Numbered from the stretch's first letter, positions 1 through 13,265 are shown. The stretch is 64,000 bases of DNA from Brachypodius melanocephalos (GCA_013398615.1 VZSR01000520.1:18755849-18819848), one strand, 5' to 3'. Numbers and translations: made by a program. Notes: generated by a model from the letters alone, not told the origin.

Positions 1-340
1 GCAGCCTTCCAGTATGTAAAGGACACCTATAAGAAATATGGGGACAGACATTTTACCTGGGCCTGTTGAGATAGGACAAGGGGTAAAGGTTTTAAACTGA
101 GAGGGTAGATTTAGGCTAAATATAAGGAAGACATTTTTTACAAAGAAGGTGGTGACACACTGGGAACAGATTGCCTGAGGAGGTGGTACATGCCCCATTC
201 CTGGAACCATTCCAGGTCAGGTTGGATGGGGTTCTGAGCAAGATTACCCACTAAAATGACCCATTACAGGAGTGTTGGACTAGATGACCTTTAAAGGTCT
301 CTTCCAACCCAAAGTATTCTATGCTTCTGTATGTTTCTAT
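1..340 (+). mobile_element. CR1 LINE 3' fragment
   Basis: This is the 3' end of a CR1 retrotransposon in sense orientation, cut by the window edge. It contains the usual landmarks of the CR1 3' region: a 'gaacagattgcctgaggaggtggt' type stretch, then 'ggttggatggggttctgagcaa', then 'ggactagatgacctttaaaggtc tcttccaaccc', and finally the degenerate attctatg-type tail at 316-340. It is non-coding here and heavily mutated, so it is an old copy. Confidence 0.88.
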
Positions 341-3300
341 TGCTATTGCATATGCCATTAAGCATAGAAATCCCCATCTTTTTGTAGACATGGATTTATG
401 CTGGCATTCTAAGTATGTTCTTCGTGGACACCCAGATACATGATTATGGAGAAAATGTAAATAGCAATATATATACTTTTAAAGTCATGAGTGCAAAAAT
501 GTTAGTGTAAGTAAAAAAAAAATGGAGATGATTTGGTTAGTAAAGATGGAATCAATATACACAAGATTTGATCAGTAAAGGCACAAATTGGATTAGCAAA
601 TGTGATTGCATAGATAAAGGAATTGTATAAAATAACAAATTAATATATTCACTAATTTTTTGATTTATTTATATTATTCTGGCAGGTATACTTTATTCTG
701 ATACACTTGTAGGACACAACACAAGCCAAAAAATGTCTGCTCTACCATATCACTTCACAGTAGTACTGCATAGTGGGATCTTATTTCTCTGTTCTGCTAC
801 AAATTCTAACCATATTTGAAAAACATTTGATATTCTTAAGACTTCTACACCTATTAGAAAGCTTTAAATTTATCAGTGAGTTACTTGGAGAAATATAGGA
901 AAAGGGACTTGTCCTTCACTGTGATGAGGTACTAAAGCTTTGAGTTCTCTTTTTTAAGCTAAGAAATTAAGAAAGTATTGTTTGTGTGTAGAATCAAGCA
1001 CTTAACAATTAGGAGCTGCTTGAGTTTTTTTCAGTTTTTGGTTTTGACTGCATTTTAATACAGCCTTTATCTACATAGTCTTTTCTTCAAGCTCATTCTC
1101 ATCCCATATCACACTTCTGAACTCCTGTGCAATGCTGACAAATCAATTAAACTGAATGTTTCACAGACTGTCAGTAGAGCATGTTCTAGATGACAGGCTT
1201 ACTACCTTCTTGGAAGTCATGTCTAAATATATGAAATGTTTAATGCCAAGTTCAGTGAAGAAGTAATGCCATGACTCACAGTAGTTCATAGAATTCAGTC
1301 TTGGCTTCCTTTTGCTGGAAAAACTGGCAGCCAGGGTCTGAAGAGTGGTCGACTTACATCACTAATTGTTTCTTGTCCTTTAAATCTGTGTCTCCCCTTT
1401 GCTAAACAAGGTAATAATCACTCCTTTTGCACAGTTGTGCTGAAAAGGAGTATCTGTACACTTCTGAAATAGAATGATGGAATAAAAAGGTGGATGAAGG
1501 GATTAATCACTTTCTCTGAAAAGCAGAGTTGGAATACGGCAAAATATATGTGGTCCTGGACTGTTTTATTGTGAGAATTATTGTGGGTTTTTATCAAGGC
1601 CTTTAACAAAATGGGCACCATTTTAAACTATGCTTCATGAGAAATTTTCTGTAAAAATTCTCTTAAAAAACACCTTTTGTAAATTACTATAGTAAATAAA
1701 CCTTTAGTCATTATTCGTTTACATACTTATTCATTTAACAGAATTTAGAATTCACTTTCTTTCTCATATTGCTAAAGTGGAGTGTTAAACTTATTTCACA
1801 GACTGAGGTCATGGAATGGTGGTTCTGTGACCATCTTCAAACTTAATTTTAAGATAATGGCTGTGGACCAGTTGCACCTATTAATAGCTCATACCCTTTT
1901 TACACCTTATTTCTATACTACCAAGGTTGACCTGGAAATTCTCAACACAGAAGAAAAAAATGTAGCCTCAGACCCAAATCCTCTAACGTTTAGATCATCT
2001 TATAGATCCTCAAGAACTGTACTTGAAGCAATTAGAACAAAAGTCTGCTCATATGATAAGGTGGTAAGAAAAAAATATAAAGTATGATTTTAAAATTGCT
2101 TTACATTACATAGAATATATAAATTCATATAACAAGTGGAATGAGAGATATTTTTATATAGACTTTTGCACCAACTGATGACCAGATTTCAAAAATATAA
2201 TATGAAAGATGCCAAGCATGAAATCCTAACCTACTATTGAATAATAACACTGAAAGAGCTGTCATTCATTTCACTGTGAACAATTCTTTATTCCAGCTCC
2301 CAGCAGGACTTTGATGAACTAATTTGTTCTACTAATTTGTTCTGAGTTTATCTCACAAGTACTGGAAAAGGAGGAAGCATTGGGAAGAATTTTGCATCAC
2401 TGTAGGTTTCTTTTTCTAAAGAAACTGGAACATTTTCATTGTAAGCAGCAGCAGCTAGTTTTGCATTCCAACAAAGAACTGGAGAGAAAACTCTACCTCC
2501 TTAAAATTTGCTGTCTTGCATGTTAGTTATGATTTATTACAATGACACTATTTACAATCTTAATAAGAATATTTACAAGCTTTGACTCAGAGCTCTGCCT
2601 CCTCTGTTAGACACTAGCGTGTCCTCCCTTCCTGCTGGAGCTGTGGTGACTCCATACAGGAAAGAATATAAAACTCAGAGGGTGAGGGGGAGCCAAGGTA
2701 TGTAACACAGAGTTCTGGATCTGAAACACCAGCAAGTGGCTACATAAAAGTCATAGTGACACCTGCTTTTTGAGGTTTCCAAACTCTCCTTGGCAATTTG
2801 CTGTGATGTAATTTTTAAAAATATATACTTTCCCCTTTTACTTACAGTTTTATGCTTTACGCTTCATTCTCTGTGGTGTCTTCTCTACACCAAAAAAAGA
2901 CAGTTGTAGGCATTTCTTTTAATCACTGTTAATGATCAGTAATTCAGTGAAAACTGTCATGTACATTCACCTTGATCTTTTAAAATGCTGCATTCGTACT
3001 CTTATTGTTTAAGGACTTCCAGGCTTTCTTATCCTGGTTTTCTAATTTCAAGGTACACCAAGAATCGAATATATTAGCTGTCATGCTTTTAGCTACCTAC
3101 TTTTAAAAAGTCCACTTGTGTCATAGCTGACCCAGGTCTCTAGGCAGTTCTTACATATGAAAATAATTTTGTCTTGACAAAGCAAAACCAAAAATGTCAC
3201 TGCTTTATAAGCATCAAATATTTGAATTCCAAGATTAGGTGGAATAGTTTTTACAGTTTTCTCAGTAGAAGAGACGGCCCATGCAGACAGACACTTTCTC

Positions 3301-3687
3301 CAGTAACAGTGAGGACAGTGACTACTCTGGCTTTCTAGGGTCTGGGAAGTGTCTTAAAAGCTTATTTCCATTCTAACACAGTCTCAGTAACTAAGACATT
3401 CACTGCAACTGATGCTGTCACAAAATGGGAGAAGGAAGCTGTGAAAGACTTTGCCAGGTTAGATGACTTTTTACAGATCATACTCTTTTTGCATGTCTTA
3501 CTTCTTTTTACAAATATTTATTTCCCTATGTCTCTGTCTTTCTATATATTTTATATAGAAATGCTTTGGGTCCTCATCACAACAACTCCCTAGCACACTT
3601 AAAAGTAAAATCAGAATTTTCTCCTTAAAGATAGATTGTTTCCAACATCCAACTTTACAAACTAGGTAACAAGAACAATGATACAAA
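341..3687. other. Intergenic, no gene seen
   Basis: AT-rich DNA with only short chance reading frames. The longest, 1782-2087 on the + strand (101 codons), is not recognisable as any protein family. A 13-bp perfect tandem duplication (actaatttgttct twice) is at 2318-2343. I see no RNA gene, CpG island or recognisable repeat in the rest. Confidence 0.5.
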
Positions 3688-4115
3688 CATAGAATAGTCT
3701 AAGTTGAAAGGTGGCTGTTAAGATGATCTGATCTAAACTCCTGAAATCAGAGATTTAGATTAGGTCACCCAGGGGTCTGTCAAGCCAAGCTCTTCTTAAT
3801 TCCTGTGAGAAACTTTCCACCATTTCTCTGAGCAACCTATTCCAGAGTTAAGTTGTTCTCACAGTGAAGAAAATCTTCCCTGTGCCCAGAGGGACATTTT
3901 TCTGAAGAACTTGTGCCTATTGTCTCTTGTCCCATCCTGCATGCTCAAGAAGAAAGCACCTCCCTCTCCACTACAGCTGCACTTTCAAGTATTGGAAGAC
4001 TGAAACTGCATCACCCCAAGCCTTCTTCTCTCCAGGCTGAAGAAAGTCCATTCCTCTGATTTTCCTCTCAGGGATTTCTTCACATGCTGTTCCACTATCC
4101 CACTCTCTTACTTGG
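3688..4115 (-). mobile_element. CR1 LINE 3' fragment, antisense
   Basis: The + strand begins with a decayed 'catagaatagtctaagttgaaagg', the reverse complement of the CR1 3' tail. It then follows the antisense CR1 order: 'gatctaaactcctg', 'ttctctgagcaacctattccagag', 'gtgcctattgtctcttgtcccatcc', 'ctgaaactgcatcacccc' and 'cttcttctctccaggctgaa'. The element is therefore on the - strand, truncated at its 5' end, and non-coding. Confidence 0.88.
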
Positions 4116-7100
4116 GAATCTGACCTACAGTAACATACTGAACAACACTGCCTTTTAATGTGTGCATTTAGAAAGTAAAGGAGAATCACTTCAAAGCCTT
4201 CAAAAACAAAACCATGTTATTCTAACACACTTAACTCCCTAAAGCAACTTAAAATTATTCATTTGCTAGGTCACCTTCTTTGCAGAAAACAAAAAAATCA
4301 AGTCTTCAAAGTAAATAACTTTAAATTTTGTCAAATCACAAATGGGTCAAACATGAGCTGTGTGTTAATACATATGTGCATAGGAGACAAGGGAAGAATG
4401 AAAGGCTAGATCTGAGGGGAACTGGCTTCTGAATTATTTTTCAAGATTTATGGTCCATGAAGACACCATGTGGAGAGATGCAGAATAACAGGCTAAGAAC
4501 TCAAGTACAATCAAAACTAAAGTTATAGTGGGCTTTTTTTTGTCTGAGGTCACTTGGACCAGAAATATGTTTTCTGTACTCTGAAGGAAGTGAGAAACAA
4601 CGAGTACGGGCACAGGAGAAGAGAGAGTCATGAGATTGTTTGGGTATGATACTGCAGTATTGCAGCTAAAGTAACATATCCTTGCCTTGTTCTTTCTTTG
4701 CATGCCTGGATACACCTAATAGCTGCACACTATGACAAGTGACATTTTGGTCACTTTTGGATGCGGACTTTTTCAACCACAGCATTTTAGGTTGCAATTC
4801 ATATTTTAATTCCACTTCAGTTTTATAACAGCTTATGTAACTTTTTTACATCTGATTTTGAGAATAGCTGTTTTACTTAAGTTATGAAAAATTGTCTCCT
4901 ATGAAGTGCAGAGCATCATGTAGATAACCCTGAAGGGAAACATGCCCCACCTCTTTAACAAAGATTGACAGAAATTATCTGCTTGAATCTTTATGTTTTT
5001 AAATGAACCAGCAAGAACCAGAAATAGTTCTAGAAGTCTCCACAAAGCTTTTCTTCAATCAATAGCCACAGCAATATGTTCAAAAGAATGGAAACTTTGC
5101 AAAATATGATTATAAATAAGAACTGAGCTACCATCTGAGATCCCATAATGTGACAATTCCTTAATTCCATTGCCATTAAACACATTTTAAAAAACAATAT
5201 TAAAATGTGAATGAGGGGCAGGTAACTCTTCATGTTAAGTACTGTAAGTTGCAAAGAATCCCACAGCAACAGATCAAAATAAATGGATGCTCCATGATGC
5301 AGACAGCATCTGGAGGTTCCCACACAGCCCCTTAGAAGCTTAGCAGTTCTCCCACTCGTATCTGCAGGGAGAATCAGGATGACAGATACATAGGATCTAG
5401 GACAGAATAAAAAATATATAATAAAATTTAGAAATAAAATGAAAGAGACAGGAAGAAGGATAATTTTTTTTACAAATCTTCCAAATCTGTATCTCATGGA
5501 AGTAAAGCATATAAAGAACAGAATATGTAGCCTCTAATGTGAAATTACTGAATCAGATTTCTGACATACTGATTTCTCTTACTTAAAGAAAAAATCTCAG
5601 CCTACAAGTTATATATCGAACTTTTTAAAACCCAAAATGGAAAAATTGTAGCAGAAAAGGAAAATACTGAAAAATGCAGCTGCAGAAGAATAAACAAAGA
5701 AAGGATAAAAATAGAGCCAGATTTTAAATTGTAAAAATAGAACCTATTACCTCCTTACCATTTAGTAAAGTGGCAAAATGTTCACGTCATAGCCTTAACT
5801 TGCAGGATAAAGTAAAGGTTTAAAAACTCATCACTAATCCAAACTCCCTGAAGAATTACCTGTGTTTTGGGATTTTTTTTTTCTGTCTTGACAGGCTTCA
5901 ACAAAGATAATAAGAAGATGGTATCTAACGAGCATGAAAGAGCTGTGAAGACAGGGCAAAATTAAGCTACGAAGATTATGCAAGATTGAAGCTGCGGAAT
6001 AGACACAGATGATTCTACATGTTGAGGTACTGTAGCTTATATTTAGTGAAAAGAGGAAAATATCACAGAATTTGTTTGCTTAAGGCATTACTGCTGATTA
6101 ACATTAAGAAGCAGGCCTAAAATGAAGAAACCAGGCTGATGATTTTTTGCTCTAATAATGATAGACTACTGAGGCTGATTGTACATAATGACTATTATGG
6201 TTATTAATAAAAGGCTGCAGGGATTCAGTGCTGATCATTGTCAACAAGTGTGGCTGGTCCTTAAATTGATGTATTTCACTTACAGCTTTTCATCACAGCT
6301 CTAATAATTTCATGCAAGCAACAGCAAGCTCGAAGTTATTGCAGTCACCGTGAATTCTCTTAAAAGAGTCAAGCAATGAAGTGTCCAGGCTATTTTCAGT
6401 AAATATACAGCATTTTTATCAGCAGTGAAAAATGCTAAAGGAAAGAGGAAAATAAGGAGTCTGGCAGCAGTGTTAAGATGGTGCCATTTTTGTCACATTC
6501 CTACCAATTAAGAAAATTTCCCTTAAATTTTAAGTATTTGCAACATATTTACTTTCTCTTTTAACCTTTTAACTATTCTCTTTTATGTTATATGATCTCA
6601 TATTGTGCTATTTGTCTTAGTAACATCCTGCAGAGATGAACTCAACTGCACAGTTAATCTGAGCTGATACAGACATTTGTTTACTTGGTCCACATGCACA
6701 AAAACCGTGCATGTCCCAAAATATCCCTATTTTTCCAATAGTGTTAGATTGGTCAAAAAAACCCTCCTGTATTACCTCTACCTACACATTTTGACACAGC
6801 AGCTGCATTTTAAGTGCTGCTTTATAGTGTCTTTAATCTAATTTAATCTAAAGTGTCTAATTGTACTCGGGAATACAAGACATGTGTGCTCCTCATGAAT
6901 TAGTAAGCTTTGCCAGGAGATAGCTCTGCTCTCATTGACTCCCCTGTGGGGAAATCCAAACTTACATGTCTCCTCCACAAATTGTACAATACAAGTCTTC
7001 TCAATGTCTCTTCTCCAGAAATTAATTTTCTCTCACATCCTATATCTTACCATGTTTGTTCCCCCTTTCTTGTACCTACAATTATGTCCTTTTTGGTTTG

Positions 7101-9640
7101 GGATGGGAAAGTGAGTTTAGGAGTCTGGTTATTTTAAATTTAAAACAAAAACAAAACAAAAAAGAATTGTTTCATGAACCAATTTTATTTTCAATAGCTT
7201 GGTCTCGGTTACTCAATCTCAGAAAAAAATATTCTCCCAAGAAATCATCTTGAGAAAATAGCTCCAGGCATTCTGTTGCTTCCAGCTGAGCTTAGTGTGT
7301 CTTATAAGGAGAATTAATATTTTTTAAGCAGAACCTCTTTCAAAGACATGCTGGAAAAGGTGGTGCCATAAATCTGTGTCAGGCCCAGATGTGCAAGTCT
7401 CTGGTGCCTAAAAGTCATCCTAGCATATTTTCATAAATGCTTCCATGGTTTGTTTAGGAGTTTAAAGTAATGTGTGTATATTAAAAAAAAAAATCACTCA
7501 ATGTACACCTGATAAATATGTGATGTATTAACTGCACATAAAAGGCACAGAGGTGAGAGCCAGAGGCTGTGGCTCAAACATTGGTTAGAGAATTTTGCCC
7601 ACAGGTGATAAAAACAGTAACAAGGAGAGTCTCCCTCTATCTGAGCTTGCAGGATTCAAACTGTCAATGTACATCCTTCTATAAGGCATGTGTGCCACCC
7701 ACAACAGCTTTGGAACAGCTCAACATAGAATAAAATTGCAGATTTCATGACTCTTCTGTTTATCACCATCTCCAAAAAAATTTATCTTTCTTACTACATA
7801 AAACATTCAGAACAGTTTAGAACTGTTTGCTAACACAGGTGCTTAATTTTGAAAACAGGATTGTGGGTTTTTTTCAGCTAGAATCATAATGCTTAATAGT
7901 AATTTAAAATACATACAAAATTCACAGATACTCATTAATAGTTTCTTTATTCCTTCAGGCTAATTTGTTTCTATCACTCACATTCCAGGTATTTAATTCC
8001 TGTATTTTCACATGCTAAATTTGATATGCCTCTTCTCGATATCACTCTGGTATCTTTTCAGTCTCTTTATTTCTTTATATTCTTTTCTCCACTGCACTTT
8101 TGGACCTCACTAAACCCAGGCCCTTATGACATTATCATTTGCTTTCACCATTGTCAATAGGGCATTTTCTTTCAGTATTGTAAGTCATTAAAATTTGCAG
8201 CCTTTTTCTAAATTTCCTGCCATACCTTTATTTCCTTTTCCTCTTAATAATATTATATACAATTGTTCTTCATTACATTTTTAAATATCATTCCTGTTAA
8301 CAAAATCACTTGTTAATTTTAGTCAGAGCCTGGTCCACTCATTGCTTTTTCAAAAATTAAAAGAAATAAAGTAAGTAAAGGTATTACTACTTACTTACAA
8401 AATACCTTCTAGGAAAAATTACAAATACCATAAACAAGCATCCTCATCCTAATTTTCAAAATCTTCTATCAGAAACTAATATATTGTGTTTATTAAGTGT
8501 TTAGTAAAATATTCAAGCAAACCAACATAGTGTCATCAAGTGCTGTCATTCTTAGATGAATTAAACTGGTTATACATCTTACATAGTATGCAAAAAAACA
8601 CTTTTGAAGAGACACAAAGAATTTAGGAATAGTTACTTGACATTGAAATGATCAAAATCTAGGCTTTGCTGGGATTAGATATTTGCGATTACATCAAGGT
8701 CAGCTATAAATTCTGACTCAAAGAAGCAATTGTTCTAAGAGTGGAAGGCAGCCACTGCTATTTTTACAATGCTTATAGTAATATTGTGACACTGAGCCCT
8801 GCTATAAACGGGAGCTATGTAATATGAAATTTTCCATGAGTATCCCAGGAAAGAAAATGCAGCAGTAAACATCATTAGTCAAGCAAGACCTACATGTCAT
8901 AAGCAATAGGCAAGAGTCCAAAAAGGCCACAAGGTTAAAATGCTTTGTTTGAGTAATTACAGGATTTGAAGGATTAGGCTGAACTAAAGGATTTAAGGAC
9001 ATGGAGGATTAAAGGGAGAAATAAATAAATTAAATTAAAGAGAATGAAGGTATAGACAGAAGCACAAAAAAGTGATATTGCAGTCACTAATTTTTCAAAC
9101 AAGAATTTTTAAATAAAATAGATGTAATTAAATGCAACATGATTTTGCTGAATTTGTTTGCTAGTCATTAACTGTATCTGCAGAGAGAAAGATTCTTCCC
9201 AAAATAGCTGTATGTTTCTGAGATTGAAGACCTAACAGCAAAAGCACGTATTTGAGGTGAGATGTCTCAGCCAACTCCTTTGTATCCCAGAATGCATTCT
9301 GTGGCTTCTGTGAAAGTGAAATCCCAAAGTACAAACCATAGGTGAGATCACAGCCACCACAGCCTGCTAGTGAAATCTGAAAATTCTTGCCATACACCCA
9401 CAGAAAGAATTTCAATCTTTATGCTACCCTGAGTTACATTTTACAAAGCCAAGCTTGTTTATTTTAAAAGTCTACTGCCCTTGCAAGCTGTTAATGGTGA
9501 GATTTATTTCAGGGTCTGTTTCTTGAATATTGTGGATGAGAAAAATTAATCAAGGGTTACGATGCCCAAGCAATCCATAGTTCACGATGAATAAAATGAC
9601 AAGATAACCATAACAGTAGACATTGAAAGGCTGGGGCTTT
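4116..9640. other. Intergenic, no gene seen
   Basis: AT-rich sequence with several homopolymer A/T runs and no long or recognisable reading frame on either strand. The divergent neighbour expected from mammalian synteny (EMC4) was looked for by its most conserved segments on the - strand and not found. Nothing else is supported. Confidence 0.45.
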
Positions 9641-9754
9641 TTATGAAACAGTCACTCACAAATGCAAGATAATGGCACTTCCAGCAAAGCCGCGCAGAGG
9701 ATATGGTTTGAGAAACAGCTTTGAAAACAGGTTTGAAAAATGTCACTCTCGGGT

Positions 9755-9945
9755 ACCGGGCCGGGCCGGGCCGAGGCGGGGCGGCCGGCGCGGGCGCGCC
9801 CCCTGCTGGCGGCGGCGCTGGCAGGCAGCCCGCGGTTCCTGCCGGCCCGGGCTCGCCGCGGCACCGCCCGCCCCTGAGCCGGGATGCCAGCGGACACCGC
9901 GCTGCGCACCGGCTCCGAAACCACGGGAACTGCCGGCCACACGCC
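9755..9945. promoter_or_regulatory. Orphan CpG-rich island with CTCF-type motif
   Basis: A sharply bounded GC/CpG-dense patch of about 190 bp sits in AT-rich DNA. It has repeated gggcc units at its left end, a GC box (gaggcggggcgg) near 9773 and a strong CTCF-type core at 9796-9809. No exon of a known gene could be assigned to it. It may be the promoter of a gene or non-coding RNA running leftwards, an insulator, or both. The reading frames that run through it are a consequence of the GC content and are not annotated. Confidence 0.6.
9796..9809 (-). promoter_or_regulatory. CTCF-type binding motif
   Basis: The + strand GCGCCCCCTGCTGG reads CCAGCAGGGGGCGC on the - strand, which fits the published CTCF core (CCASYAGRKGGCRS) at every position. 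It lies in the orphan CpG island. Motif strength is seen directly; binding is inferred. Confidence 0.6.
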
Positions 9946-12028
9946 TGACTCCCAACAAAACCGAACAGTTAGCCACCCAGAAAATCAGGCACTGAATTCT
10001 TCGTAGATTTCCTTAAATCTCTTTATTAAGGCCTATGTGTTCCCTTTCTCTCAAAGTGATCACCCTAGGAGCCTAGTTTTGCTTCAGGAACATTAGGCAA
10101 TAGCCCTAAACTGGTTAGCATTGGTTTATTATTTTCACATTTAAATAAAGTAACATAGTAACAAATAAGAAGTTTTAATATAAGCACTGTTTTTAATATT
10201 ACAGCATGAGAGCTTTTTTTCTCTCTAAAGTAATGTTTAACTTGCATTTCTTGATTCAGACAGAATATTGCTTCAGAAAACTACAGAAATTCAGACACCA
10301 GCCCAGTTCACAGATCCTATAATTACACCTGGCCTAATTTCTAAAATAGGAAATGGATGTAGTATCCGGAAGTGCTATGTTACAAATAATGCCAATATAG
10401 CACACTGATTCATAATTCTTTATTCATTAAATCTGCTAACCTATCTCAGATTGCGAAAACTTTACACATTCGAACAGAGCATCCTTTTCATCCTGTTTGA
10501 GTATTGACATCATAGGGCAACAAGAAATATTATTGGTGAGTATTTGCCTTTTGAAGTTCAGCTTTTCTGCATCACAGAAAAATCAAGTTACTTTTCTCAC
10601 AAGCTGTTGTTATTTTCAGCCAAGAATCATGAGTTGCTTGCTGTCTAAAAAACCTAGCTTTCTCTAAACCGAATATTCCCAGTGAAACAACATCCCCTGA
10701 CAGCTCACACTGGCAAATTTTCCCACATTCTCTTGAGTGTGCTGAGTTCTGATCATCAAGTTTCTAGAGTGATTTTTAGTCCTCGTGCTTGTTTGGAGCT
10801 GTTTGTGGTGTAATCATTCTCACACAGTATGCACTGCGGGGTGAGGGGGAGTTAATTGTAAAGCTGTTCACCAGTAGCAGGGATGGCTACTGAGTTCCCC
10901 CATATGGGTCACTGACCAGACACCAGATGGTGGAAATATCCTGTCCTACTAATCTGGTCCAGAGTTGGCAATTCAGAGGTGAAAAGCTTTATCCCATTAC
11001 CAACTGCCTGAGCATCCTGTCTCCAACCTGCAGGCTAAAGATTAAACAGTTAATAATCTTGGAGTAACTACCACCCCCTCAAATACCCCATCCACTGCAC
11101 ATCTCAGGCATCTACTAGGCAGATCTGGGGGAAGATCCATAACTTTCAGTATATTTTATTGACTTTAAATTCTACCTAAGGAGGAATGAAAAAGAAGGCA
11201 GGCTGGTAAAATTACAGCATCAATTTGGATAATACTACTTGTGTAACTCTGGAAGGAAAAGTTTATTGCAGAAGAAATATCAGCAAAAGTAGAAAACCCA
11301 AGTAGGCTGTTTGTGAGAAATGCAATCTGGAAATGAATGGAGTAGGTATCATAAGAAGAAAATACCATTATGCAATTCCCTTTCACAGGTTTCAAGAAAA
11401 GAATCATTACTGGTGTTAACACTACACAGTGCAAACACCTTAATTAGCTCAGAACAGAAGAACCAGTTTTAGCAGATTTATTCATCCTGTCATCCCCATT
11501 TTCTTTGCCCTCTGCACAAGTACTTTGCCCTGATGCACATTCAAGCTTTTAAATTGTAAACAATAGATTTCTGTATTGCATCCACAATTGCTATCAAAAT
11601 TTCTGTTTTACACTATAAATTGCCAGAGAAGCTACTTTTACGTTTGCAAAGATGACAAAAAGCATATAATTTGGAGTCTGAGAAAACTGCAAGGGAAAAA
11701 AGTCACAGAATTTCTGAGCTTCTCTATATCCAGAAGTAATCAGTCGTTCTTTAAAAATGCAAATGAGTTTGGTATCTGTATAAATTTCGAAACTATGAGA
11801 ACACAAGACAAAGGAGCTAATAGGTAAATTTTAAATGTAAATATGTACACATTTCTATGTTAGACATAGATATATTTGGATCTATATTCTATGACTCCTG
11901 CAGAAAAACATGATTCAGACTACATGTCATGATCGTATAAAATATTGTCCCACTATAATTAGCATAATTAACAGGACATCTAGTTAGACCGTTCAGACAT
12001 CTGGAATACTGGACTATTCAAACTTACA
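9946..12028. other. Intergenic, no gene seen
   Basis: AT-rich sequence with no recognisable gene, RNA or interspersed repeat. An isolated ETS-like string (ccggaagtg) near 10,367 lies outside any CpG island and is not treated as a promoter. Confidence 0.45.
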
Positions 12029-12266
12029 ACTAACCCTATCCCTAACTCTAACCCTAAATCTAACATTGTCCCCTAACCCCTAAATCCTCACCATAGCCTT
12101 AACCCTAACCATAACCCTAACACTTAACCCTAGTTCTAACCCAACCCTACCCCTAAATCTAACCCTAACCCATACCCTAACTGTAAGCCTAATCATAAAC
12201 CTAAGCACTAACCCTAACCCTACCCCTAACCATAACCCTAATCCTTACCAAAACCCTAACCCTATG
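12029..12266. repeat. Degenerate interstitial telomeric repeat tract
   Basis: About 235 bp made almost wholly of CCCTAA units and near variants such as cctaac, ccataa, ctaaat and ccttaa. Roughly a dozen exact CCCTAA hexamers remain, none in a long perfect run. The C-rich strand is the + strand throughout, so there is no switch of the kind seen at head-to-head fusions. It is a decayed telomere-type array far from any visible chromosome end. It could come from telomerase-mediated break repair, an ancient fusion or terminal inversion, or a moved subtelomeric block. Confidence 0.9.
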
Positions 12267-13265
12267 ATGCAATGGGGGTGGTGCTGGGAGAGGGGTTGGA
12301 GCCATGCCCCATGACCAGTTGGGGTGGGTTGACAAGGCCACGCAATGGCGATGGGAGCTAAAAAGCTAAACATAAGATCACAAGGAGCACTGCTGTCATT
12401 TCTGTCACTGTCTGGCATCCACATGGAACTTCACTGCATTTAGCTGGCAATAATCTAAAAACCATTTGCTATGTAACTATGTGCTCCTGACAGACTTCAC
12501 CAGGAAGGTCTGTTTTGAAAAGCCCAAACATTTCTTTAGCATACTGGCAATTGTCCTGTTCTCTAAAACAGCAGCACCTGTTTCCTTTGAAAAGTTTCCA
12601 TTAGCACTCACAGCTCAAAGAAAATATTATTTTAAAATAGTATGTGCATATGTACCTGGATTTCCACAGCTGCTCAGATGAGTAAAACCATGTATATATT
12701 TAGCACTGTGCACACAGGGTAGAAACTGCAACATCTGCAAAAATGTAGGTAAAAGTGACTTTAGGATGACTAAGCAAACAAAATGGCTATCCATCCTGCA
12801 GTGGGAGGCCAAGACCGTTAGGTGAGTGAAATGAAATCGTTGAGAAGATCAAATTACTCTCTTATGTTATTCTCTTATAGCAAACAGTCATGATAGTCTG
12901 TGAGAGTTGTTCAAACTACAGGGTAATATTGGTACTAGAAGAATAAGCAGGATGTGAATAAATTTAAACTGGAAATAAGAAGGCATTACTAAGTACCAGG
13001 ATATTTTAGATGAAAATAGGAACGATGATAGTGAAATACTGTTTGGCAGCCTTTCATCTGCACCTGAAACTGGGGCTACATGCTCTCCTTCCTATTGAAA
13101 AGCAGTTTCATTCTCTGTCAGGAGTCCATCAATGAAATAAGGATACCAGCTTCAGCAAAGAGTATGTCCTATGTTTGCTTCCATACAAGAGGAGCCAGGA
13201 CAGGAAGGCCTTACTGGTTATAATTAACAAAGTTTTTAATACCTTTCCTCTTAGTATCTTTCTGG
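12267..13265. other. Intergenic; GC-rich flank of the telomeric tract
   Basis: The first ~100 bp (about 12,267-12,370) next to the telomeric tract are G-rich (ggggtggtgctgggagagggg and similar) and differ from the AT-rich DNA beyond. No family was recognised. The rest is AT-rich with no gene or repeat that I can name. Confidence 0.45.

Noticed and set aside
1..9640. EMC4 on the - strand, expected by human synteny
   Set aside because: Its conserved membrane segment was looked for and no matching codons were found. It may lie left of the window or elsewhere.
9652..9995. Frames of 75-107 codons through the orphan CpG island
   Set aside because: Same GC-content artefact; no domain, no signal peptide, no resemblance to EMC4 or another expected neighbour.
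10364..10376. ETS-like CCGGAAGTG as a promoter element
   Set aside because: It is isolated in AT-rich DNA without CpG island or exon, so chance is the simplest explanation.
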